From Aquibacillus sediminis (GTDB lineage Bacteria; Bacillota; Bacilli; Bacillales; Amphibacillaceae), in NCBI RefSeq assembly GCF_005870085.1, contig NZ_SZNM01000003.1:1-64000 (forward strand): a stretch of 64,000 nucleotides of DNA. Reading direction: 5' to 3'. Position numbers and translations under genes: made by a program. Shown here piece after piece: positions 19,023 through 27,307 of this stretch (positions are counted from its first letter, which is position 1; every line of letters starts with the position of its first letter). Under the pieces are notes generated by a model. The model was not told the origin of the DNA. It saw nothing but the letters and a program-made list of their open reading frames with translations, and did not search any database.

Positions 19023-19055
19023 AAAAAGAAGGAAAGACATCGCCTTCCTTCTTCA
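19023..19055 (-). terminator. terminator of the aromatic-degradation operon
   Basis: GAAGAAGGAA and TTCCTTCTT pair around GGCGATGTCT on the minus strand, followed by TTTTT. It lies directly after the monooxygenase stop. Confidence 0.85.
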
Positions 19056-19071
19056 TACAGTACGTTTTTGA

Positions 19072-20283
19072 TTATTTGACCTCTTCCAATGTTTTATTGT
19101 AACCGTGGTATTGATCAACAAATTTGTAATCTTTGTCTGTTCGGTTTTCTAAAATCTTATCACGTAGCAATTGCGTGATTGGATCTGTTGCGTGAATAAT
19201 TTCTCCCCAGTTTCTAGCGCTTGTTTGGACATATGCAGTGCGTGGTTGACGTTCTTCTTGGAATTCTAAAAAGGCTTGATTGTAATTGTCACCATGCTTT
19301 TTAACAACATCTGCTAGAAATCCTGCATCTTCTAATGCTTGACAAGCCCCTTGCGCCAAGTATTGAAGCATTGGGTGTGCTGCATCACCTGTCAAGGTAA
19401 TATTTCCTTCTGTCCAGTTTTGAATAGGATCGCGATCATACATCGGCCATCTTTTTTGTCTGGAAATATAAGAAATTGCTGTCTTCACTCGATCACATGT
19501 ACCTTTAAACACCTCGTCCATTTCTTCTGGTGTCCCCCACTGATCCGTATGTTCAATCTCTTTTCTATATTGGTTACTTTTGAACACCACTACTTGGTTG
19601 TACAGTTCCCCACGTCTTACTGGATATTGGACAACATGCATATTTGGTCCAATAAACATATACACATCATTTGGATCCCCTACGTTTGCGTCCGCTACTT
19701 CATCCCATGGTAGTGCGCCCCGGTAAGCTACATATTCCGAACAGACCGGTTGATCTTCTACAAACAATTTACGTGTTTTTGACCATAAACCATCTGCCCC
19801 AACCATCGCCGAACCAGAATGAGTGTCACCTGATGCAGTCACAACTTCGACAGCATTCCCATGATCTTCTGCAGTTGTGACGTCTTGACCTGTCACAAGT
19901 TCCACATTCGGATGCTCGACACATGCGTCAAGAAGTGCCTGTTGCAAATCAGTACGATGTAACACCACATATGGTGCACCATATCGTTCTCGATACACTT
20001 CATCAATATCAAGTGCGGATAATTCTTCTCCTGTAAACGCATCCATTAAAACTAAACGTTTAGGGAATACAGCATCTTTACTAATTTGATCCATCACACC
20101 TAGTTTTTGTAATACATTGGTTGCATTTGCAGCAAGCTGGATCCCTGCGCCAACTTCTCCAAATTCTGGTGCTTGCTCTAGTACCTTCACATATTTATCG
20201 GCTTGCGCAAGGCCCAATGCTGTGGCCAAACCACCGATTCCCCCACCAACGACAATAATTGGATTCTCTTTACTGTTTGTCAT
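19072..20283 (-). CDS. FAD-dependent monooxygenase, probable 3-hydroxybenzoate 6-hydroxylase
   Basis: 403 residues of the class A flavoprotein hydroxylase family. Dinucleotide fold: VVGGGIGGLATALGLAQA (10-27). The GD motif appears as ITLTGDAAHPMLQYLAQGAC near residue 300, and the DG motif as VGADGLWSKTRK. Such enzymes use NAD(P)H and O2 to hydroxylate small aromatic acids. Its position as last gene of a gentisate-cleavage operon makes conversion of 3-hydroxybenzoate to gentisate the best assignment; salicylate 5-hydroxylation is less likely for this enzyme class. A 209-bp gap separates it from the dioxygenase gene, so it may have a promoter of its own. Confidence 0.88.
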   Translation of the reverse strand: MTNSKENPIIVVGGGIGGLATALGLAQADKYVKVLEQAPEFGEVGAGIQLAANATNVLQKLGVMDQISKDAVFPKRLVLMDAFTGEELSALDIDEVYRERYGAPYVVLHRTDLQQALLDACVEHPNVELVTGQDVTTAEDHGNAVEVVTASGDTHSGSAMVGADGLWSKTRKLFVEDQPVCSEYVAYRGALPWDEVADANVGDPNDVYMFIGPNMHVVQYPVRRGELYNQVVVFKSNQYRKEIEHTDQWGTPEEMDEVFKGTCDRVKTAISYISRQKRWPMYDRDPIQNWTEGNITLTGDAAHPMLQYLAQGACQALEDAGFLADVVKKHGDNYNQAFLEFQEERQPRTAYVQTSARNWGEIIHATDPITQLLRDKILENRTDKDYKFVDQYHGYNKTLEEVK

Positions 20284-20492
20284 GATTTTTCCCCCTTAAA
20301 AGATAGTATAGAAATCATAGATCTGTTTCTCTCTAACCAACTTTTATTATGATCCCTTTTTAACAGGCAGTAAGGATCCCCCCTTCAAGATTTTAAGAAC
20401 AAAAGGAGGATAAACTGGCTGTAAAAATTCCAACCGTCCAAGCAAAGCATTCGCGAGGAATGAAGGTCCCTCACTAGTTTAGAAATATCTCT

Positions 20493-21605
20493 TTATCTAA
20501 AATCTGGTTTAAATTCACCAGTTACCGTTTGATGCCCGTTGTTTTTCTCATACTTTTCTTCTCTTTCTAGTTCAAAACGATCCATAATTGGAATATCGTT
20601 TACAGAGAATAAGTAGGAATCTTCTGCAGGCACGTGCTCATACCAAGCCCAGTTAGGTACGACGAAATAGTCGCCAGCTTTCCAATCGAAGCGAACGCCA
20701 TTGATGATCGTATAACCAGAACCTTTATATGCATGGTAAACGGTAGAATGGGTATGGCGAAGCGCTTTCGTGTTCAACCCTTTTGGAAGGAACTGCATCC
20801 GTGTACCCATCGTTGGATTTGCAGACTTCCCAGTGGTTGGATTAATATAATCAACCGCAAATCCATGGTTTGGATCTGGATCAAATTCCATTAGTCCTTT
20901 TATCGCATCCTCCGTGCGACTCCACTTATAGTTAGCTAGTGGGGCAACGTCAAATTTCTCATCACCAACTGGCCTTACCATGCCACCTCTGTATCGTTTT
21001 TCCGAGAAGTTATCAGGAACGTTTGGTTCTTGTAGGCCAGCTTCATACGGTTCAAAGAATGTACCACCAATGTTGTAAATCGTCGGAATGTCTAGCGCAT
21101 CCATCCAAATCATTCGTTTATCACCATTATGTCCATGACCATGCCATAAATTCTTTGGTGTAATGAGGAAATCTCCTTCCTCCATAAAGATTCGTTCCCC
21201 TTGGACAATTGTGTAAGCGCCTTCTCCCTCGGTAATAAAACGAAGTGCACTTTGAGTATGACGATGGGATGGTGCTTCTTCTCCAGGTTGTAGAAGCTGT
21301 ACAGCAGCGTATAATGTTTGGGTTGTGGACACCTGTCCCCAAGGCGTTCGGTAGGTTAAACCAGGGTTTTGGAAATAGATCGCACGACGTTCACCACCAC
21401 GCTCAGGTGTAAAAATCTCCGCTGCTTCCGTTAATTTTTTTTCAATCAATTCACTCGACCAAAGGTATGCTTGTGCATGAGGTTTTGGAGTTTTATTCAT
21501 AACTTCTGGTATCGCTTCCCATAATGGTCCGAGATTGTACTGCTGAATATCCTTCGTAAAATCCTTTACATCTTGGTCTTGAAGATAATTTGCCTTTTCA
21601 GCCAC
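20493..21605 (-). CDS. gentisate 1,2-dioxygenase
   Basis: 370 residues, a bicupin Fe(II) dioxygenase that opens the gentisate ring to maleylpyruvate. The first cupin carries APSHRHTQSALRFITEG and a later WHGHGHNGD, giving the iron-binding histidines. The second cupin (about 240-350) has LRHTHSTVYHAYKGSG and the end motif WAWYEHVPAEDSYLF. Length and motifs match NagI/SdgD-type enzymes. It lies 22 bp after the DinB-fold gene in the same operon. The start ATG (MAEKANYLQDQ) has AAAGAGGGGTG upstream. Confidence 0.95.
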   Translation of the reverse strand: MAEKANYLQDQDVKDFTKDIQQYNLGPLWEAIPEVMNKTPKPHAQAYLWSSELIEKKLTEAAEIFTPERGGERRAIYFQNPGLTYRTPWGQVSTTQTLYAAVQLLQPGEEAPSHRHTQSALRFITEGEGAYTIVQGERIFMEEGDFLITPKNLWHGHGHNGDKRMIWMDALDIPTIYNIGGTFFEPYEAGLQEPNVPDNFSEKRYRGGMVRPVGDEKFDVAPLANYKWSRTEDAIKGLMEFDPDPNHGFAVDYINPTTGKSANPTMGTRMQFLPKGLNTKALRHTHSTVYHAYKGSGYTIINGVRFDWKAGDYFVVPNWAWYEHVPAEDSYLFSVNDIPIMDRFELEREEKYEKNNGHQTVTGEFKPDFR

Positions 21606-21627
21606 AAAAACACCCCTCTTTTATTTT

Positions 21628-22131
21628 TTATTTAGCACTTTCACTTAACTTAGAAAGATTACGCTTAATTTGACCCGAGTGTCCTTCGACATGTTCAACA
21701 AGGAAATGCTCAATTAAGAATGAAACTGGTTTATTGCCAAACTTTTTAAAGTTTCGATGTGGATTTTCTTCTGTTAAACGGTCGTCAGAAACTTTTGATA
21801 ATCGATCACGAACCTGTTCTTTGAGTCCTTTTACTTCCTTAATCACTTCATCAATATTTAAGTTTTCTGGGGCTTCTACCGCTCGCAAACGATCCGGGTC
21901 TTGTAATCCTCTTCCCCATTCGGACCCCGGTGTATCTAGAATCGTTTCTAATTCATCTAACCAGTAAACAGTTGCTTCATTCACATGGGATAAAATTTGT
22001 AAAATCGACCATTCTTCTTCCGATGGATTCCAGCGAATCACATCTTCTGATAAACCTTGAACGTCTGCTATCATCTCGTCTAGAGACTTATGAATCGATT
22101 CGATGTAGCTTTCTACCTTTGAACCTGCCAT
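21628..22131 (-). CDS. DinB-fold protein, candidate thiol-dependent maleylpyruvate isomerase
   Basis: 167 residues forming a four-helix DinB-like bundle. The potential metal ligands are His49 (ILSHVNEA) and the cluster EHFLVEHVEGHSGQIKR near residue 140. DinB-fold proteins include the mycothiol-dependent maleylpyruvate isomerase of Corynebacterium. Here the gene is locked between gentisate dioxygenase and fumarylpyruvate hydrolase, with one base between the upstream stop and its ATG. That is exactly where an isomerase is needed, and no glutathione-type isomerase is present. I infer a bacillithiol-dependent maleylpyruvate isomerase. The family assignment is firm, the reaction inferred. Confidence 0.8.
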   Translation of the reverse strand: MAGSKVESYIESIHKSLDEMIADVQGLSEDVIRWNPSEEEWSILQILSHVNEATVYWLDELETILDTPGSEWGRGLQDPDRLRAVEAPENLNIDEVIKEVKGLKEQVRDRLSKVSDDRLTEENPHRNFKKFGNKPVSFLIEHFLVEHVEGHSGQIKRNLSKLSESAK

Positions 22132-22132
22132 C

Positions 22133-23080
22133 TTAAGCTTCTCCTCCTTTTTGCAATACCACTTTATTTTCTAGTGTTCCAACACCATCTACTTCAATTT
22201 TTACAACATCTCCATCTTTCAAGAAGGTTTGTGGATCGCGTGCAAATCCTACACCACCTGGCGTACCAGTAAGGATTACATCGCCTGGTTCTAGCGTCAT
22301 TAAACCTGATAAGAAGGCCACAAGCTTTTCAACTGTAAATACTAGATTCTTAGTGTTGGAGCGCTGACGTTCCTCCCCATTTACTGTCAGTGCAATTTCT
22401 AATCCTGAAGGGTTTAGTTCATCCGATGTAACTAACCATGGTCCCATTGGAGCACTTCCTTCCACTGCCTTCCCTTGTAACCATTGCAATGTACGACGTT
22501 GGATATCTCTGTATGTGACATCGTTTACAATTGTATAACCCGCTACATAATCCAATGCATCTTCCTCTGAAACATGTCGTGCTTGCTTTCCTACGACAAA
22601 TGCAAATTCTGCTTCGTAATCAAGCTGTTCAGAGATCGGATAGTATGGAATGTCATCCTCTGGGCCAACAATTGTGTTAGCAAATTTAGAAAAAAGAACA
22701 GGATTTTCCGGTAAGTCTCTACCCATTTCCAAAATATGTTCGCGATAGTTATGTCCAACACAAATCATCTTGCCTGGATTATTTACTGGAGCTTCTACTT
22801 TCACTTCATCTTTGTTATATACGAGTTTATGTTTAAAAGCGTTTGGATTTTCTAAAGCAAAGTCGACTGCTCCCTTTGCTATTTCCACACTTTCTTTCCC
22901 ACCTTGTAAAAACGCTTCCATTTGAGACGGAACAAATGCCTCTGCAATTTGTTGATAGCGATATTTACCTTCATTTTGCAATTGCGCTTGATACGCATAA
23001 TTTAGATCGACTACTTTATTGTCGTTAGCAATTCCCCCGATTCTTGAATGACCATTTACTGTAAATGTAATAATTTTCAT
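22133..23080 (-). CDS. fumarylacetoacetate hydrolase family protein, probable fumarylpyruvate hydrolase
   Basis: 315 residues with the FAH C-terminal domain from about residue 100. It shows ICVGHNYREH, FSKFANTIVGPEDDIPY, LDYEAEFAFVVGKQ (metal-binding Glu pair), GYTIVNDVTYRDIQRR and GDVILTGTPGGVG. The enzyme hydrolyses fumarylpyruvate to fumarate and pyruvate, the last step of the gentisate route. It is first gene of the operon, about 160 bp downstream of a consensus promoter, with GGAG before the ATG. Confidence 0.9.
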   Translation of the reverse strand: MKIITFTVNGHSRIGGIANDNKVVDLNYAYQAQLQNEGKYRYQQIAEAFVPSQMEAFLQGGKESVEIAKGAVDFALENPNAFKHKLVYNKDEVKVEAPVNNPGKMICVGHNYREHILEMGRDLPENPVLFSKFANTIVGPEDDIPYYPISEQLDYEAEFAFVVGKQARHVSEEDALDYVAGYTIVNDVTYRDIQRRTLQWLQGKAVEGSAPMGPWLVTSDELNPSGLEIALTVNGEERQRSNTKNLVFTVEKLVAFLSGLMTLEPGDVILTGTPGGVGFARDPQTFLKDGDVVKIEVDGVGTLENKVVLQKGGEA

Positions 23081-23231
23081 CGAATTCTCCTTTTGTTAAA
23101 GATTTTTTAGATGATTTGGTTCATGTATAAACAGCACCACATTGTGACGCAACAAATGCACGCCTAGTCATTGAAAGAAAACCAACCCCTTTCAGAAGAT
23201 TATCATCAATTCACTATTGTGATACTGGATT

Positions 23232-23274
23232 ATATTATATATAATATTATATGTCAGAATATTTATAATTGTCA
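23232..23274 (-). promoter_or_regulatory. gentisate operon promoter with palindromic operator
   Basis: On the minus strand TTGACA (23274-23269), 17 nt, TATAAT (23251-23246): a perfect sigma-A promoter. The 16-bp perfect palindrome ATATTATATATAATAT (23232-23247) overlaps the -10 and start-site region and lies between the operon and the divergent IclR gene. It is a good candidate operator for that regulator. Confidence 0.75.
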
Positions 23275-23347
23275 ATCCAATAATTGGTATTTTTTAAAAT
23301 TTTTAAAAAATTCGGATGCAAAATATAAGCTATAAGGAGATAAGAAA

Positions 23348-24079
23348 ATGGAAACAAAAAAGAAGAAAGATACGATTTCATCATTAAGCACAGGGATATC
23401 GATTTTAGATGTTATTGTTCAAGCAAAGAAGCCATTAAAAATAACAGATATACAGGAAGAGACGAAGGTAACGAAGACGAACTTATATAAATACATCAAT
23501 ACATTAATGCAAGATGATCTCATTTTTCGCGATGAAAATGGCTTGTACCACTTAGGTTCGAAATTAATTCAATACGGAATGACAGCGATTGGTAATCAAG
23601 ATATTCTGGTAAGTATTTCACCTTATTTACAATCGATAAGTGAACACACCAATAATTCAGCGCTTTTTTCTGTTCCTACATTTAATGGGCCTGTAATTGC
23701 AAAAATTAACCGTTCCAATCAGATTTTAAACATTGGTGCAGAGATTGGAACATTACTACCACCCAATTCTTCAACAGGAAAGATTTTTACTATTTTTGCA
23801 GATCATCAAAAAACAAAGAGTTGGAAGGAAAAGCATGATATTTCCGAACATAATCACGCAGAAGAAACGAAAACGATACGCAAGGAAAAAATAGCCTTCG
23901 CAGAGAACCCTTTAATATCTGAAATATCTTCTGTTTCAATCCCAATTCTGAATTATACGAATGAGTTAATTGGCATCATATCAGTTGTCGGTTTTTCTTC
24001 GGATATTCCAAAAACGCTACAAGATCCTGTAAGCGAATATCTACAAACGATGCAAAGCAAGATATCAATGGATTTTTAA
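23348..24079 (+). CDS. IclR family transcriptional regulator (divergent from gentisate operon)
   Basis: 243 residues. The N-terminal winged helix (about 10-75) reads STGISILDVIVQAKKPLKIT, then KTNLYKYINTL as recognition helix and a wing DENGLYHLGSKL. The C-terminal effector domain (about 85-243) has NIGAEIGTLLPPNSSTGKIF and SVSIPILNYTNELIG. IclR proteins commonly sense aromatic or small acids. It is divergently transcribed from the gentisate operon, so it probably controls that operon. AAGGAGAT precedes the ATG. It is clearly paralogous to the IclR gene at 24660-25454. Confidence 0.93.
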   Translation: METKKKKDTISSLSTGISILDVIVQAKKPLKITDIQEETKVTKTNLYKYINTLMQDDLIFRDENGLYHLGSKLIQYGMTAIGNQDILVSISPYLQSISEHTNNSALFSVPTFNGPVIAKINRSNQILNIGAEIGTLLPPNSSTGKIFTIFADHQKTKSWKEKHDISEHNHAEETKTIRKEKIAFAENPLISEISSVSIPILNYTNELIGIISVVGFSSDIPKTLQDPVSEYLQTMQSKISMDF

Positions 24080-24217
24080 AGTTTTCTAGGGTAGCTTTAT
24101 TTCTTTGACAGGTGCACTATTGCGTTATTACGAACAGCAACGTGTGCTCTGGGATAATTGTGGAAATTTATTCCATAAAATAAATGAATTTAGATAAAAA
24201 TTGGCTAAATGAGTGAA

Positions 24218-24376
24218 ATAAAGTGAAACTTCAATCAGTGGGGTTTTTTTGCCCTTCCCCCACTGATTGTTAGTTGAAGAATCGGGGTGAAAGCGAAAGT
24301 TTACTCCCACTTAAACATCTTCCGTTTTCATTTATGTTTCGAAATGGGAGTCTTACGACGGTTTCACCGGGATAAA
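24218..24376. repeat. TTTAT-bounded repeat, copy D (full)
   Basis: ATAAAGTGAAACTTCAATCAG, first hairpin CAGTGGGG...CCCCCACTG, then GGGGTGAAAGCGAAAGTTTA, second hairpin ACTCCCACTT...AAATGGGAGT, then CGGTTTCACCGGGATAAA. This is a well-preserved reference copy. Confidence 0.85.
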
Positions 24377-24549
24377 AGAATAAATGTCCGCTCTACTTCA
24401 AAATAGCTGTACATCCATATAATAGAGAACTAATTGTCCGCTCTCCCCCCCCAATGTAAAATTAATGCACTTGTCTAGAGGTATTGAAACCTCCAGCCCT
24501 ATTGCATATTTCTAACGCTCAATTAGATAGTTCCTGTTAGATGGACCAA

Positions 24550-24581
24550 AAAACGCTTGGATCATTAAATCCAAGCGTTTT
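24550..24581. terminator. terminator after the second IclR gene
   Basis: A perfect 13-bp stem AAAACGCTTGGAT / ATCCAAGCGTTTT with a 6-base loop and T/A runs on both sides. Apart from this and repeat copy D, nothing was seen in 24080-24659. Confidence 0.9.
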
Positions 24582-24659
24582 ATTTGCTAGTGATATACCA
24601 TGATGTCTTTCACCAGTTTCTCAACGGTTTTAAAACTACTTCTTTTAAAACTAAAACCA

Positions 24660-25454
24660 TTACCCATAACCGAAAGCTCTAGAAATCGTCACTGATTTTT
24701 CTAATAAATAATCCTTTAAATCAACTACAGACTCGCTCTCCTTTTTTTTGTTAAAGCTAACAACGGTTATTGCACCTAGTAAATCATGTTTAAAATTTAA
24801 TATCGGAATGGAATAGGAAGACACAGCGGGAGCTAACGCCTCATAAGAATGCGCAATCCCCTGTTTTTTTACCTTTGAGATTTCTTCTTGAAGACTGTTA
24901 ATTGTTTCTGTATCTAGCTTAGTTTTTTCCAGTTCCACCCATTTTTTTACCTTCAAGGTATCTTGATAGGCAGCAAAGATTTTCCCAGAAGATGAATGTA
25001 AAGGGAGCTCTGTTCCAATTTCAGCTCCAATATTTATTGTTTGAGAGCTTTTCACTATATGAACGACAATTGGACCTATATTAGAAAAAATAGAAAATAG
25101 GACAGTTTCATCAATTTCCTCATTCATTTCTTCCATAGCAGGAGTAACTTTTGATAACACATCTTCACTCCCAATTGCAGCAATCCCATAATCGATTAGT
25201 TTTGGTCCAAGTGTGTATAGACCTCTTGAATCTCGTGAAAGAACCGCATTGTTCGTAAGTGTGTTTAAATACTTAAATAAATTACTTTTCGTTATACCTG
25301 TTAAATCAACTATTTCCGTAAATGTTAAAGGTTTTTTATGGTGTACAATCATGTCGATTATATTTAGTCCTACCTCTAATGACTTAATTGTTGTTTTGGC
25401 TTTATTTTTTTCCAAAAAAAACCCTCCTACTCTGTCATCCCTTATATTGCTCAA
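24660..25454 (-). CDS. IclR family transcriptional regulator (TRAP operon)
   Basis: 264 residues with the same architecture as the IclR protein at 23348-24079. The HTH region is KSLEVGLNIIDMIVHHKKPL followed by TKSNLFKYLNTL. The effector domain has NIGAEIGTELPLHSSSGKIF and SSYSIPILNFKHDLLG. The gene starts eight bases after the dctM stop, so it is the last gene of the transport operon and probably regulates it. The two regulators are close paralogues and may respond to the same or sequential metabolites. The start is probably the ATG at 25454, though the frame contains later options. Confidence 0.92.
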   Translation of the reverse strand: MSNIRDDRVGGFFLEKNKAKTTIKSLEVGLNIIDMIVHHKKPLTFTEIVDLTGITKSNLFKYLNTLTNNAVLSRDSRGLYTLGPKLIDYGIAAIGSEDVLSKVTPAMEEMNEEIDETVLFSIFSNIGPIVVHIVKSSQTINIGAEIGTELPLHSSSGKIFAAYQDTLKVKKWVELEKTKLDTETINSLQEEISKVKKQGIAHSYEALAPAVSSYSIPILNFKHDLLGAITVVSFNKKKESESVVDLKDYLLEKSVTISRAFGYG

Positions 25455-25462
25455 CCTAAATC

Positions 25463-26731
25463 TTAATTAGCCATAGACGGAATCCATAAGACGAGTTGAG
25501 GGAAATACGTTAATAGGATTAGAACTAGTAAAGCAACACCGAGAAATGGAAGTATTGCTTTCGACAAACTTTCAAATTTAACACCACTAATACTAGAAGC
25601 AATAAATAAACCAGTTCCTACAGGTGGTGTTAATAACCCTATTGTTAAATTAATCGAAATAATGACCCCAAAATGAATTGGATCAATATCGTATAATGGT
25701 AACAAAGGCGAGAAAATTGGCACTAAAATAATGAGTGCAGCAATTCCATCCATAACGGTACCAATCAATAATAGTAATATATTCAGTAGCAATAAGAACA
25801 GAAGTGGATTCTCTGTTAATGTAATCATCCATTCAGATATTGCTTGAGGTACCCCTTCAAACGTTAGTACCCATCCAAACAAACTTGCCATTGCAATAAG
25901 CAAGGTTACAATAGCAGTAGAATGAGTGGTGTTTATAAAAATCGATGGTATATCCTTTACGCCTAACTCACGATAAGCAAAGCCAACAATAAAGGCAATA
26001 AGACAAGCAATTGCAGCAGATTCAGTTGGCGTAAATATACCTCCCAGTATACCAACAATAATGACAATTGGCACTAATAACGCTGGCAATACTTGGAAAA
26101 GGGATGTAAATAACTTTGATAAAGGTTGTTTTTGCGATATTGGTAGATTATGCTTGTAACCAATAAACGAGATCAATGCTATATAACCAACTATTAATAA
26201 AACGCCTGGTATGATCCCCGCCAAAAACATTGTTCCAATCGATTGTCCAGATGTTACACCATAAATAATGAACATCATACTCGGAGGGATAATTGGTCCT
26301 AAAATACCTGATGCTGCAGTAATCGATGTACTAAATTCTTTTTTATAGCCTTCTTTTTCCATTGCTGGAACCATCATTTTACTCATCATTGCAATTTGAG
26401 CTGTCGCTGAACCAATGATCGATGCTAAAAACATGTTCGCTACAACGTTTACATATGCAAGACCACCTCGATAATGTCCGAGTAACACTTGCGAGAAGGA
26501 AATTAATCTCTTTGTTATTCCTCCAGAATTCATTAGTTCTCCAGCAAGCATAAAAAGGGGTATTGCGATCAAACCATTGCTTTCAATCCCGGAAAATAGC
26601 CGTTGTGGTGCAGTTAATAATAATCCCATGTTGTCGGATAAAATAATATATAGAATACTTGTTATCCCTAAAACCAATGCTATTGGAACTCCTATTAGTA
26701 ATAATACAATAAATAGTATAAAAATAAGCAT
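25463..26731 (-). CDS. dctM: TRAP transporter large permease, DctM
   Basis: 422 residues with 11-12 transmembrane segments. It carries the family features GVPIALVLGITSILYII, MLAGELMNSGGITKRLI, GILGPIIPPSMMFIIYGV and a final GVKFESLSKAILPFLGVALL. It is the sodium-driven membrane subunit of a tripartite organic-acid importer and works with DctQ and DctP. Its start lies 19 bp after the dctQ stop. Nearness to the gentisate operon suggests an aromatic acid as substrate. Confidence 0.95.
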   Translation of the reverse strand: MLIFILFIVLLLIGVPIALVLGITSILYIILSDNMGLLLTAPQRLFSGIESNGLIAIPLFMLAGELMNSGGITKRLISFSQVLLGHYRGGLAYVNVVANMFLASIIGSATAQIAMMSKMMVPAMEKEGYKKEFSTSITAASGILGPIIPPSMMFIIYGVTSGQSIGTMFLAGIIPGVLLIVGYIALISFIGYKHNLPISQKQPLSKLFTSLFQVLPALLVPIVIIVGILGGIFTPTESAAIACLIAFIVGFAYRELGVKDIPSIFINTTHSTAIVTLLIAMASLFGWVLTFEGVPQAISEWMITLTENPLLFLLLLNILLLLIGTVMDGIAALIILVPIFSPLLPLYDIDPIHFGVIISINLTIGLLTPPVGTGLFIASSISGVKFESLSKAILPFLGVALLVLILLTYFPQLVLWIPSMAN

Positions 26732-26750
26732 ATTGAAGGGGTCCCCTCCT

Positions 26751-27236
26751 TTACATTTCTTTTGTGTAAAAACTTTCTACTAATAGAGAAAGCGAATGAA
26801 TTGTCATGAATAGAAAGCTGATCACAATACTCAAATATGGATAAATCATTTTAATTTGCATCGAACTTGAACGTTGTTGCAAAATGGAAGGTGTTTGAAT
26901 CCAGTGAACGATAATATAAAGAAAATATGCTACGAATACCAAGACAATCAAATAGCAAAGTCGCTCTACCATTTTCTTAAGCGATCCTTTCAAGTTATCT
27001 ACTAATATCGTAAGACGAGCGGACTTTTTCTTTTTAATTGTCATACTGCCACCTATAAACGTTAGCCAAATCAATGAAAAGACGCCTACCTCACCAGACC
27101 ACATTAAAGGGTTGTTTAAAAAATAACGAAAAATAACGCCAGCGGTTAATGAAACAGTCATAATAGACAATAATATAACAGCCATTACTTGCTCTACTTT
27201 ATAGACAGCATTACTAATTGTAATGATAAATTTCAT
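26751..27236 (-). CDS. dctQ: TRAP transporter small permease, DctQ
   Basis: 161 residues with four transmembrane segments and the DctQ hallmark NPLMWSGEVGVFSLIWLTFIG (shown here as NPLMWSGEVGVFSL, IWLTFIG). It bridges the binding protein and DctM. It lies 72 bp after dctP with a stable hairpin between them. Confidence 0.93.
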   Translation of the reverse strand: MKFIITISNAVYKVEQVMAVILLSIMTVSLTAGVIFRYFLNNPLMWSGEVGVFSLIWLTFIGGSMTIKKKKSARLTILVDNLKGSLKKMVERLCYLIVLVFVAYFLYIIVHWIQTPSILQQRSSSMQIKMIYPYLSIVISFLFMTIHSLSLLVESFYTKEM

Positions 27237-27267
27237 ACGACTAAGGCCCCCTAACCACTTTACAGTA

Positions 27268-27299
27268 GAATCATCTGCCCATGTTAAGGCAGATGATTC
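27268..27299 (-). terminator. intra-operon hairpin between dctP and dctQ
   Basis: A perfect 12-bp stem GAATCATCTGCC / GGCAGATGATTC with an 8-base loop and no U-run. It probably stabilises the dctP mRNA or partly terminates, giving more DctP than DctQM. Confidence 0.75.
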
Positions 27300-27307
27300 A
27301 CCATTAT

